A DNA stretch of 64,000 nucleotides, from the NCBI GenBank assembly GCA_946540735.1, contig CAMNIN010000001.1, positions 122,987 through 186,986 on the forward strand. The letters are read 5' to 3'. This document shows positions 26,446-33,589 of this stretch, piece by piece. This stretch comes from an uncultured Prevotellaceae bacterium (GTDB taxonomy: Bacteria > Bacteroidota > Bacteroidia > Bacteroidales > Bacteroidaceae). The position numbers and the translations under genes are program-made. The notes under the pieces were generated by a model. That model saw only the letters and a program-made list of their open reading frames with translations. It had not been told where the DNA came from and made no database searches. The stretch's first letter is position 1. Every line of letters begins with the position of its first letter.

Positions 26446-27087
26446 TTAGGTATTGAGGATGGTCTGGATGTTGTCAAAAATGATTTCCACTCGGTCGACG
26501 GTCAGGCGACGGAATTTACCCGAGATTTTGGCCAGGCGTGTTTTCTTCTTGTTGAGTGCCCATTTGTCGGTGATCCATTCCTCAGCCTCGAAGTGCTCGC
26601 CGCCATCTTGCAGCTCGTTATACCAATAACTGATTCGGAAAATCTTCACTTTCACCTTGTTGTCGCTGCTTTCAGCCACAAGGGTATAGATGAATCGTGT
26701 GCGGTCGAGGGTGAGTATGGTGGACTTGAACACCATCCATTCCTCGAAATGGCAGATGATGGCGTGGTCTTTCTTGTTGACGAGCGAGATTTTGCTCTTG
26801 TCGAGCTGTCCCTCTTCTTTGGTCATCCCGGTCAGGAAGTTGAGCATGAGGTTGTAGTTCTCTTCTGCGCTCTTGTTGTTGGTGAAGGTCTTTTCGAATA
26901 CGACTTCGCCGTTAACCTCAGGCACGACTGGTCCCAGGTATTTTGTATAAGGATAGTCCTTTTTGGCTTTGGCGGTTTGCCGATTTGCTTTGCTGTCTTG
27001 TGCTGCAGTGGGAACTTCCCAGTCATTCTGTGCGAATGCCATCAGTGGCAGACAGAGTGTAATGGCAATAATGATTTTCTTGATCAT
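26446..27087 (-). CDS. Secreted DUF4468-like protein
   Basis: 213 residues with a Sec signal peptide (MIKKIIIAITLCLPLMAFAQ), so it is exported, most likely periplasmic. The region VVPEVNGEVVFEKTFTNNKSAEENY followed by mixed beta-strands resembles the DUF4468 / TBP-like fold found in Bacteroidetes exported proteins; this is recognition by eye. Function unknown. It is first in the operon with the 80-residue membrane protein and the Porin_10 protein, hinting at a role in the envelope. A possible -7 box (TACTTTTG, complement of 27114-27121) lies 27 bp upstream of the start. Confidence 0.72.
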   Translation of the reverse strand: MIKKIIIAITLCLPLMAFAQNDWEVPTAAQDSKANRQTAKAKKDYPYTKYLGPVVPEVNGEVVFEKTFTNNKSAEENYNLMLNFLTGMTKEEGQLDKSKISLVNKKDHAIICHFEEWMVFKSTILTLDRTRFIYTLVAESSDNKVKVKIFRISYWYNELQDGGEHFEAEEWITDKWALNKKKTRLAKISGKFRRLTVDRVEIIFDNIQTILNT

Positions 27088-27143
27088 GATGCTATGTTTT
27101 GGGTTTCAATAGGCAAAAGTACGAAATCTCGCTGATATAAAAG

Positions 27144-27160
27144 AATCTTTTGGGAAGATT
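27144..27160 (-). terminator. Weak hairpin after uvrB
   Basis: AATCTT, five bases, AAGATT, followed on the minus strand by CTTTTATA; 18 bp after the uvrB stop. Weak stem, so only a tentative terminator. Confidence 0.35.
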
Positions 27161-27177
27161 AACGATTCGGGAGCCAT

Positions 27178-29217
27178 TTAAGCCTCCTTCTTCGCCTCCT
27201 TGAGTTCGGTCAGGCGGATGACTTCGTCGCGGTATTGCGCAGCCTGGAGGAAGTCGAGACGCTTGGCGGCCTCGTTCATCAGGCGAGTGCTTTCAGCGAT
27301 GGCCTCCGAGAGTTCCTTCTCCGACATCTGCTTCATGACCGGGTCTGCCACCATCCGGCTGCTGTCGGGCTCGATATAGGCGTCTCCATAGCCTTTGGAA
27401 ATGGTGTCGGATGCAGGTGTGGCATGTCGGGCCAGTCCGCTTTTCACTTCCTTCACGATCTGCATCGGGGTGATGTGGTGCTCCTCATTGTAGTGCATCT
27501 GGATGGTGCGTCGGCGCACGGTCTCATCGATGGTGCGCTGCATGCTCTCCGTGATGGTGTCGGCATACATGATGACTTTGCCGTTGACGTTTCTTGCAGC
27601 CCTTCCAGCTGTCTGGGTAAGTGATCTGTGGCTTCGCAGGAAGCCCTCCTTGTCGGCATCGATAATGGCCACCAATGACACTTCGGGCAGGTCAAGGCCC
27701 TCGCGGAGCAAGTTGACCCCCACCAGTACGTCGAAGACACCGGCTCTGAAGTCATTCATGATCTTCACCCTGTCCAGGGTGGCCACATCACTATGGATGT
27801 AATTGGCCTTGACGCCGTTGTTGAGCAGGTATTCGGTCAGTTCCTCGGCCATGCGTTTGGTGAGCGTTGTGGTGAGTACACGTTCGTCGCGTCGGATGCG
27901 TGTGAGGATTTCGTCCATCAGGTCGTCGATTTGGTTCTCGCTCGGTCGCACCTCGATGTCCGGGTCCAACAGTCCTGTGGGGCGGATCAACTGCTCGACC
28001 ACCACACCCTCAGACTCTGCCAGTTCGAAATCAGCAGGCGTGGCAGAAACGTAGATCACTTGATGGACCATCGACTGGAATTCCTCAAAACGCAGCGGAC
28101 GGTTGTCGAAAGCTGCGGGTAACCGGAATCCATATTCCACGAGATTGGTCTTTCGGGCCCTGTCGCCGCCATACATGGCGTTGAGCTGCGGCACACTCAC
28201 GTGGCTCTCGTCGATCACCATCAGATAATCGTCGGGGAAGAAGTCGAGCAGGCAGTAGGGGCGTTGTCCAGGTTGCCTTCCGTCGAAGTAGCGGGAGTAG
28301 TTCTCTATTCCGGAGCAATGGCCCAGTTCCTTGATCATCTCCATGTCGTATTCCACCCGTTCTTTGATACGTTGTGCCTTGACAGGATCGCCCATCTCAT
28401 TGAAGAAATCGACCTGTTTGACGAGGTCGTCCTGAATCTGCCGGATAGCGATCATTTGCTGCTCCTTTGTGGTGACAAAGAGGTTGGCCGGGAAAATTTG
28501 GTAGTCTTCGAATGAGGCGAGTCGGTGGTAGGTCACAGCGTCGATTTCCTCGATGCTGTCGATTTCGTCGTCCCAGAACGTCACGCGAAGCACGTTGTCG
28601 CTGTAGGCCATGAAAATGTCCACGGTGTCGCCTTTCACCCGGAAATTGCCCCGTTGCAAATCAATGTCATTGCGCACATAGAGGGCATCGACCAGTTTGC
28701 GCAGAAACATGTTGCGGTTGAGTGTTTGTCCGCGATGGAGGGTGATGACGCTCTCCGACATGGCGGTAGGTCCTCCCATGCCGTAGATGCAGGAAACCGA
28801 CGAGACGACGACGACATCTTGGCGGCCGCTGAGCAGCGCCGATACCGCCGAGAGACGCAGTTTGTCGATCTCCTCGTTGATGGCCAAGTCTTTCTCGATA
28901 TAAGTATCGGTGTGTGGAAGATAAGCCTCTGGTTGGTAGTAGTCGTAGTACGACACGTAGTATTCGACGGCGTTTTCGGGGAAAAAGCCTTTCATCTCCT
29001 CGTAAAGTTGGGCAGCCAGAGTCTTGTTGTGACTCAGGATGAGTGTGGGGCGGTTGATGTTGGCGATGACATTGGCCACGGTGAAGGTCTTGCCTGATCC
29101 GGTGACACCCAGCAACACCTGGGCTTTGTCGCCTCGGAGAATGCCCTCGGTCAGTTCCTTGATGGCGTTGGGTTGGTCGCCCGTAGGCTTGTATTTTGAA
29201 GTGAGTTTGAAGTTCAT
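27178..29217 (-). CDS. uvrB: Excinuclease ABC subunit UvrB
   Basis: DNA-damage verification helicase of nucleotide excision repair. 679 residues from the ATG at 29217 (MNFKLTSKYKPTGDQPNAIK). Walker A LGVTGSGKTF at 36-45; the beta-hairpin YYVSYYDYYQPEAYLP (near 90-106) that clamps one DNA strand; DESH Walker B; helicase motifs VGVNLLREGLDLPEVSLVAI and TQTAGRAARN; and the C-terminal UVR motif (AAKRLDFLQAAQYRDEVIRL) that binds UvrC. Monocistronic, divergent from bamD. All canonical features are intact. Confidence 0.98.
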   Translation of the reverse strand: MNFKLTSKYKPTGDQPNAIKELTEGILRGDKAQVLLGVTGSGKTFTVANVIANINRPTLILSHNKTLAAQLYEEMKGFFPENAVEYYVSYYDYYQPEAYLPHTDTYIEKDLAINEEIDKLRLSAVSALLSGRQDVVVVSSVSCIYGMGGPTAMSESVITLHRGQTLNRNMFLRKLVDALYVRNDIDLQRGNFRVKGDTVDIFMAYSDNVLRVTFWDDEIDSIEEIDAVTYHRLASFEDYQIFPANLFVTTKEQQMIAIRQIQDDLVKQVDFFNEMGDPVKAQRIKERVEYDMEMIKELGHCSGIENYSRYFDGRQPGQRPYCLLDFFPDDYLMVIDESHVSVPQLNAMYGGDRARKTNLVEYGFRLPAAFDNRPLRFEEFQSMVHQVIYVSATPADFELAESEGVVVEQLIRPTGLLDPDIEVRPSENQIDDLMDEILTRIRRDERVLTTTLTKRMAEELTEYLLNNGVKANYIHSDVATLDRVKIMNDFRAGVFDVLVGVNLLREGLDLPEVSLVAIIDADKEGFLRSHRSLTQTAGRAARNVNGKVIMYADTITESMQRTIDETVRRRTIQMHYNEEHHITPMQIVKEVKSGLARHATPASDTISKGYGDAYIEPDSSRMVADPVMKQMSEKELSEAIAESTRLMNEAAKRLDFLQAAQYRDEVIRLTELKEAKKEA

Positions 29218-29244
29218 GAGGAAGTCATTTGTCTGATTGAAAAG

Positions 29245-29273
29245 CAAAAATAACAAAAAATATCTTTTCGCAA
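29245..29273 (-). promoter_or_regulatory. Predicted uvrB promoter
   Basis: Minus strand: TTG (complement of 29271-29273), 18 bases, TATTTTTG (complement of 29245-29252). The start codon is 27 bp downstream. No LexA-like palindrome was seen. Confidence 0.6.
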
Positions 29274-29314
29274 TGGGTTTAAAAGCAATTTTTTGCTAAA
29301 ATTCAGCGTTTGGT

Positions 29315-29345
29315 TTTGCAGATAATGGAATAATGTGTAATTTTG
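29315..29345 (+). promoter_or_regulatory. Predicted promoter of the bamD operon
   Basis: TTTG (29315-29318), 19 bases, TAATTTTG (29338-29345), a full consensus match, 18 bp before the bamD ATG. Confidence 0.8.
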
Positions 29346-29363
29346 CAAGTCAAAGTGAAAAGT

Positions 29364-30209
29364 ATGAAGAAAATCCTTCTTATATCCCTGTGTGCTGTGT
29401 TCCTCCTCTCCGGGTGCTCCAAGGAGTTCAACAAGGTATATAAGTCCACTGATTACGATTACAAATACGAGTATGCCAAGGAATGCTTTGCCAATGGCAA
29501 GTACAACCGTGCCGTGTTGATCCTGCAAGACCTCGTGACCGTGATGAAGGGCTCCGAGAATGGTCAGGAATGCCTGTATATGCTGGCCATGTCGTCTTAT
29601 TGCTCCAAGGATTACGAGACGGCAGCGCAGTATTTCAAAAAGTATTACCAGTCGTATCCGAAGGGCACTTACGCTGAGATGGCCTCGTTCTATGTAGGAC
29701 AGAGTCTTTACATGAGCACTCCAGAACCCCGTCTTGACCAGACACCGACAATGTCGGCCATCGCAGCTTTCCAGGAATATCTCGACATGTTTCCCGGAGC
29801 TCAGCTGAAGGACTTGGCTCATGACCGGCTATATGAGTTGCAGGACAAACTGGTTGACAAGGAACTGTATTCAGCCAAATTATATTATGACCTCGGGTCT
29901 TATTTCGGCAACTGTACCAATGGAGGCAGCAATTACGAGGCTTGCATCATCACCGCACAGAATGCGATCAGGGATTTCCCCTACAGCCAGAAGCGTGAGC
30001 AGTTTGCCTTGCTCGTCATGAAAAGCAAGTTTGAGCTGGCTCAGCGAAGTGTTGAGGCTCGTGCACTTGACCGTTTTCGTGATGCCGAGGATGAGTGCTA
30101 CGGTTTCATGAACGAGTACCCAGACTCTCAGTACAAGAAATTGGCCGAGAAATATATTGCCGAATGCAAGAAACACACCAGCGGAATGGATGACCTGGAC
30201 GAGAATTGA
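29364..30209 (+). CDS. bamD: Outer-membrane assembly lipoprotein BamD
   Basis: 281-residue lipoprotein of the beta-barrel assembly machinery. From the ATG at 29364 the signal peptide MKKILLISLCAVFLLSGC ends in a lipobox (LLSGC, Cys18). TPR-like helical repeats follow, with YDYKYEYAKECFANGKYNRAV, AMSSYCSKDYETAAQYFKKYYQSYP and a third near FQEYLDMFPGAQ, the tandem pattern of BamD. It leads an operon with the omega-like RNA polymerase subunit and DUF4293 genes, an arrangement common in Bacteroidales. An in-frame start seven codons upstream lies inside the promoter and was rejected. Confidence 0.95.
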   Translation: MKKILLISLCAVFLLSGCSKEFNKVYKSTDYDYKYEYAKECFANGKYNRAVLILQDLVTVMKGSENGQECLYMLAMSSYCSKDYETAAQYFKKYYQSYPKGTYAEMASFYVGQSLYMSTPEPRLDQTPTMSAIAAFQEYLDMFPGAQLKDLAHDRLYELQDKLVDKELYSAKLYYDLGSYFGNCTNGGSNYEACIITAQNAIRDFPYSQKREQFALLVMKSKFELAQRSVEARALDRFRDAEDECYGFMNEYPDSQYKKLAEKYIAECKKHTSGMDDLDEN

Positions 30210-30271
30210 CCTCCGTCATAACTTCTCTGACGAATATACACTAAGATCACTATAAATTTTCATCAATCAAT

Positions 30272-30595
30272 ATGGATTATAAGAAATCAAAAGCACCGGT
30301 AGACACCGTCACACGCAACATCATGGATCTTTGCAAGGAGACTGGTAACATATACGAGAGCGTGGCCATCATCGCGAAGCGCGCCAACCAGATCTCGGTG
30401 GAGATCAAGCAGGACTTGAGCAAGAAACTTCAGGAGTTCGCATCATACAATGATACGCTGGAGGAGGTCTTCGAGAATAGGGAGCAGATAGAGATTTCCC
30501 GTTATTATGAGAAATTGCCCAAACCGACACTGCTTGCCACTCAAGAGTTCATCGAGGGGAATGTGTTCTGGCGTGATCCTTCAAAAGAGCAGTAA
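30272..30595 (+). CDS. rpoZ: RNA polymerase omega-like subunit (Rpb6 family)
   Basis: 107 residues. TRNIMDLCKETGNIYESVAIIAKRANQISVEIKQDL (near residues 14-50) is the omega/Rpb6 core that clamps the C terminus of the beta-prime subunit; the remainder is the extended C terminus of the Bacteroidetes version (KPTLLATQEFIEGNVFWRD). It is located between bamD and a DUF4293 gene, as in other Bacteroidales, which supports the call. The DUF4293 start is 2 bp after its stop. Confidence 0.88.
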   Translation: MDYKKSKAPVDTVTRNIMDLCKETGNIYESVAIIAKRANQISVEIKQDLSKKLQEFASYNDTLEEVFENREQIEISRYYEKLPKPTLLATQEFIEGNVFWRDPSKEQ

Positions 30596-30597
30596 TC

Positions 30598-31053
30598 ATG
30601 CTTCAGCGCATACAAACCGTTTATCTGTTTCTGGCACTCATCGTCACGGTGGTGTGCCTTTGTCTTCCGATAGGAGCGTTTACGCCCGCCGGCATGGGAG
30701 GTGACACGATGATGTTCAATCTCTGGAAATTGCTGCCTGAGGGCGGTCATGATTTTTCTGTGTGGCCCCTGTTTGTCATTCTGCTCCTGACTTGTCCGCT
30801 CAATCTCCTGACGGTCTTCACGTACAAGAACCGCAAGCTGCAAAGCCGCTTGTGTGTATATAATGTGCTGCTCAATCTGGTCTGGATTGCCTTGTACGTC
30901 GTCTTTGGCTATGTGATGGTGGAGGATGGCGTGACCTTCAATCCCCAGTTGGCTGCCTGCCTGCCTGGCGTGGCCATCATCCTTTATGTCATGGCCCGGC
31001 GCGGCATCCAGAGCGACGAGCGTCTGGTCCGGAGCATGGATCGGATCCGATGA
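30598..31053 (+). CDS. DUF4293 four-helix membrane protein
   Basis: 151 residues with four hydrophobic segments (about 5-26, 55-75, 84-105 and 115-134). The start MLQRIQTVYLFLALIVTVVC is typical of the DUF4293 family, which is nearly confined to Bacteroidetes. Function is not known. It begins 2 bp after the omega-like gene and ends the bamD operon, before a strong hairpin. Confidence 0.85.
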   Translation: MLQRIQTVYLFLALIVTVVCLCLPIGAFTPAGMGGDTMMFNLWKLLPEGGHDFSVWPLFVILLLTCPLNLLTVFTYKNRKLQSRLCVYNVLLNLVWIALYVVFGYVMVEDGVTFNPQLAACLPGVAIILYVMARRGIQSDERLVRSMDRIR

Positions 31054-31089
31054 AACCCTCCCTTTAATCAGGGATTTCAATAACTAATT

Positions 31090-31140
31090 GCGACATGGGG
31101 CGACAGTTCTGACTGAACTTGTCGCCCCATGTCGCTTTAT
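31090..31140 (+). terminator. Long hairpin ending the bamD operon
   Basis: GCGACATGGGGCGACA (31090-31105) pairs perfectly over 16 bp with 31120-31135; the loop can add GTTC/GAAC. A short TTTAT follows. Likely terminator of the plus-strand operon. Confidence 0.75.
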
Positions 31141-31310
31141 GATTCGCTGTCAAAAATTCAAAATAAGGTTTCTGATAAGATTTCTATTCGATAAGATGTC
31201 AAAACACATAGTAATCTTTTTTTGACAACTTATTGTGGCTTAGGAGGAGGGGAACAGGAGGAATAAAAGGGGGAAATAAAGGCAAATAAAAATGAGGGAT
31301 AAAGACACAA

Positions 31311-31342
31311 AGAAAACCGCAGGTTCCTTGCGGAGCCTGCGG
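31311..31342 (-). terminator. Terminator of the Ala-rich lipoprotein gene
   Basis: Minus strand: CCGCAGG...CCTGCGG (31317-31342) followed by TTTTCTTTG. It lies 34 bp after the stop codon. Confidence 0.75.
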
Positions 31343-31376
31343 CCTGTTTCTCTTTTTCTATGCTTTCTGGCAGGGA

Positions 31377-31955
31377 TTATTTGCCAAGAGCACCCTTCAG
31401 TTTGTCGGCAGCGTTGTCAACAGCCTCAGCAGCTTTGTCAGCAGCAGCGTCCTTCACATCCTCCACCTTCTCGGTAGCGGCCTGTGCAGCGTCGGCAGCG
31501 GCATCCTTGGCGTTCTCAACAGCACCATCAGCGGCGTCTTTCACTGCGTCACCGGCATTCTCGACAGCCTCTTCAGCAGCAGCAGCTACATCGGGAACCT
31601 CGATCTCAGGAAGGTTGGTTACTGCGTCAACGAGAGTAGCAACAGCACCTGTACCAGCGAAAGCCTTGATCTTCTCGGCGTTCTCTTTCAGAAGGTTCTG
31701 GATGGCAGCGAGATACTCCTTAGCCTTGGCGGGGTCGATGTTCTTCAACTCGTCAATCTTCGACTGAGCCTCAGTCAGAAGTGCGGAGAGCTGAGTGCTG
31801 TCGGCAGCCTCAATCACGGCTGCGATGGAGTCGGTGGATACAACCTCTACCTCAGGAGCCTCCTCCTCGGGAGCAGGAGCGGGAGCGGGTTTGTCATTAC
31901 ATGCTGTGAAAGTCATGGCTACAGCGGCCATTGCAACGAAAAATAATTTCTTCAT
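31377..31955 (-). CDS. Ala-rich lipoprotein with amphipathic repeats
   Basis: 192 residues. Lipoprotein signal MKKLFFVAMAAVAMTFTAC (Cys19), then a Pro/Glu-rich tether (APAPAPEEEAPEVEVV), a helical middle with TDSIAAVIEAADSTQLSALL, and a C-terminal half (about 120-192) made of loosely repeated Ala/Asp/Lys-rich units such as AADGAVENAKDAAADAAQA and AADKAAEAVDNAADKLKGAL. The pattern resembles LEA-like or apolipoprotein-like amphipathic helices. It could be a spacer or coat lipoprotein in the periplasm; no enzyme motif is seen. Monocistronic, with its own terminator and a -7 box candidate (TACTTTTG, complement of 31999-32006). Confidence 0.85.
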   Translation of the reverse strand: MKKLFFVAMAAVAMTFTACNDKPAPAPAPEEEAPEVEVVSTDSIAAVIEAADSTQLSALLTEAQSKIDELKNIDPAKAKEYLAAIQNLLKENAEKIKAFAGTGAVATLVDAVTNLPEIEVPDVAAAAEEAVENAGDAVKDAADGAVENAKDAAADAAQAATEKVEDVKDAAADKAAEAVDNAADKLKGALGK

Positions 31956-32472
31956 TTTGATTTGAAAATTTAGTAAAACATAAAAAAATTTCTCGTCGCA
32001 AAAGTAGATATATTCTTCTTACGATGTTACTTTTGTTTGTATTATTTAACTTAAAAAAAATTACCAAGTGAAGTTTTCCTCCCTAATAAATATTGTATTT
32101 GCTGGTTTGCGCACTCTGCTCCCCTCCTCTTGCAAGGGGAGAAGTTTACATATCTCATTGTCAATCAATTTGTTGCTCATCGTTGCAATACCCCACTTCT
32201 GGTTCTCCCTCTGAGGGGAGTTGTGTGGCTCAGAGGGGAGGGGAGTCGCATGGCGTGACATTCTTGTCGGTTTTAAGCCATCGAATGCATCCATCTGTCG
32301 TTATTGTTATTCATAAAAAAAACCTTATTTCAAACGATAACTCCATGATAACATTAAGGGCTTCGGCTCTGGTCTCGGAGCACATGTCATCGCCTTTGCC
32401 ATCGGTTGTGGGATGGCGACGAAGTGACTGTTTTTCTTGCTATTAGTGTAGGCAAAATGAAGACTGAAGGAT
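31956..32472. other. Non-coding stretch with C/G-run inverted repeats
   Basis: No convincing gene in about 520 bp. The first 130 bp are AT-rich leader of the lipoprotein gene. 32119-32141 (CTCCCCT...AGGGGAG), 32205-32220 (CTCCCTC..GAGGGGAG) and 32231-32245 (CAGAGGGGAGGGGAG) form a cluster of related inverted repeats. Short frames across them (for example 32093-32446 plus, 32061-32294 minus) have no start context or recognisable sequence. This is most likely a degenerate dispersed repeat. Confidence 0.55.
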
Positions 32473-32509
32473 AAAAAGCAGAAAAACCCTTTCTTCGTTT
32501 CTGCTTTTT
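32473..32509. terminator. A/T-flanked hairpin upstream of the pRiA4b-like gene
   Basis: AAAAAGCAGAAA (32473-32484) pairs with TTTCTGCTTTTT (32498-32509). U-runs follow on both strands, so it could terminate in either direction. It overlaps the spacer of the promoter at 32490-32521, an unusual arrangement. Confidence 0.6.
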
Positions 32510-32521
32510 TTGCTACATTTG
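32490..32521 (+). promoter_or_regulatory. Predicted promoter of the pRiA4b-like gene
   Basis: TTTC (32490-32493), 20 bases, TACATTTG (32514-32521). The -7 match is perfect; the -33 differs at one base. Confidence 0.65.
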
Positions 32522-32615
32522 CAAAACTAATATAGGAAGAGGTGAGTAACGCCCTTTTTACCTGCCGTTTCCTCCAAGAATAAACAAATCTATCCACCTC
32601 AGACATCACTTGATT

Positions 32616-33515
32616 ATGGCCAAAATGAAGAAACTGACCCCACACCATCAGGGCAAAAAAGTAGAAGATATGCCGTCCTTAGATGATTTCTTGATTTTTT
32701 TGAAAGAGCAACTGGGGGTGGATCTGAGTGATGGATATTCCCCTTTCCCTCAAAAAGGCGATAATGGTTCCAATGATGATGAAGTCTTTGATGATGAAGA
32801 CGACGAATTCGACTATGAGGATAACCATGGCTTTGAAGATGAGGATTATCTGCTTGGCCTGACGTTGCCGGAGAGGAAATTCATCGGTCCTTTCAAGCGT
32901 GAGTATCATATTCGTGTCAAGTTGAATGGTGCCCCAGTGAATATTTGGCGTGAGCTTGTCGTTCCGTCGAACATCACCCTGGAGCTGTTGGCCTACGTGC
33001 TGATCGATGCGATGGGATGGAAACATGAGCACCTGTATCAGTTCATAGGCAAAAACAAATTGTATTACATCAATTCAAGGCAGATGAAGGAGGAGGCTGA
33101 TAATTTCATAGGATTCTTCTCCCGGGTACGATATGAGAACACCGAGAAGACTTCACTTGAGATGGTGCTGCAACCCAAGGGAGAACGGATGAAATTTGAG
33201 TATGACTTCGGCGATTCCTGGATACACGAATTATGGGTGAAGGGAAGTCGTGACTATGCGAAGGTTGAGAAGCCTGTCGTCAAATTGCTCAAAGCGCATG
33301 GGGAATGCCCACCCGAGGACTGTGGGGGTGTATGGGGATATGCTGAACTGCTTGAGTTAAACAAGAAGAAACGTAAGACGGCTGAAGACAAGGAGCGCCT
33401 GGAGTGGTATGACATCACCAAAGATTTTGATCCGGAGAAGTGTGACCTGGAATGGTTGCAAGATGATGTCGAATCCTTGTGGGTCGATATTCAGGCGGAG
33501 ATGGAAAAACGTTGA
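32616..33515 (+). CDS. pRiA4b ORF-3-like protein
   Basis: 299 residues from the ATG at 32616 (MAKMKKLTPHHQGKKVEDM). A strongly acidic patch (near residues 53-80, DDEVFDDEDDEFDYED) separates the N terminus from the conserved domain, where YHIRVKLNGAPVNIWRELVV and LLAYVLIDAMGWKHEHLYQF (about 97-148) and FEYDFGDSWIHELWV (about 195) are the hallmarks of the plasmid pRiA4b ORF-3 family. ECPPEDCGGVWGYAELLEL near 228 may bind metal. The family occurs on plasmids, near transposons and in chromosomes; its role is unknown. It is monocistronic here and converges with the PFOR gene. Confidence 0.85.
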   Translation: MAKMKKLTPHHQGKKVEDMPSLDDFLIFLKEQLGVDLSDGYSPFPQKGDNGSNDDEVFDDEDDEFDYEDNHGFEDEDYLLGLTLPERKFIGPFKREYHIRVKLNGAPVNIWRELVVPSNITLELLAYVLIDAMGWKHEHLYQFIGKNKLYYINSRQMKEEADNFIGFFSRVRYENTEKTSLEMVLQPKGERMKFEYDFGDSWIHELWVKGSRDYAKVEKPVVKLLKAHGECPPEDCGGVWGYAELLELNKKKRKTAEDKERLEWYDITKDFDPEKCDLEWLQDDVESLWVDIQAEMEKR

Positions 33516-33539
33516 GACTCTCCTGTGAAGCCATCTATG

Positions 33540-33572
33540 AAAAAGCGGCGCATCCAATTGGGTGCGCCGCTT
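33540..33572 (-). terminator. Terminator of the PFOR gene (convergent)
   Basis: AAGCGGCGCA (33543-33552) pairs with TGCGCCGCTT (33563-33572), loop about AATT with two more pairs. On the minus strand the stem is followed by TTTTT. It also sits 24 bp after the pRiA4b-like stop, so it may serve both genes. Confidence 0.82.
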
Positions 33573-33589
33573 GATATTGATAGACATTA

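Noticed and set aside
32093..32446. 117-codon plus-strand frame in the gap before the pRiA4b-like gene
   Set aside because: Crosses C/G-run inverted repeats, has no promoter or recognisable sequence, and such frames are typical artefacts of this repeat.
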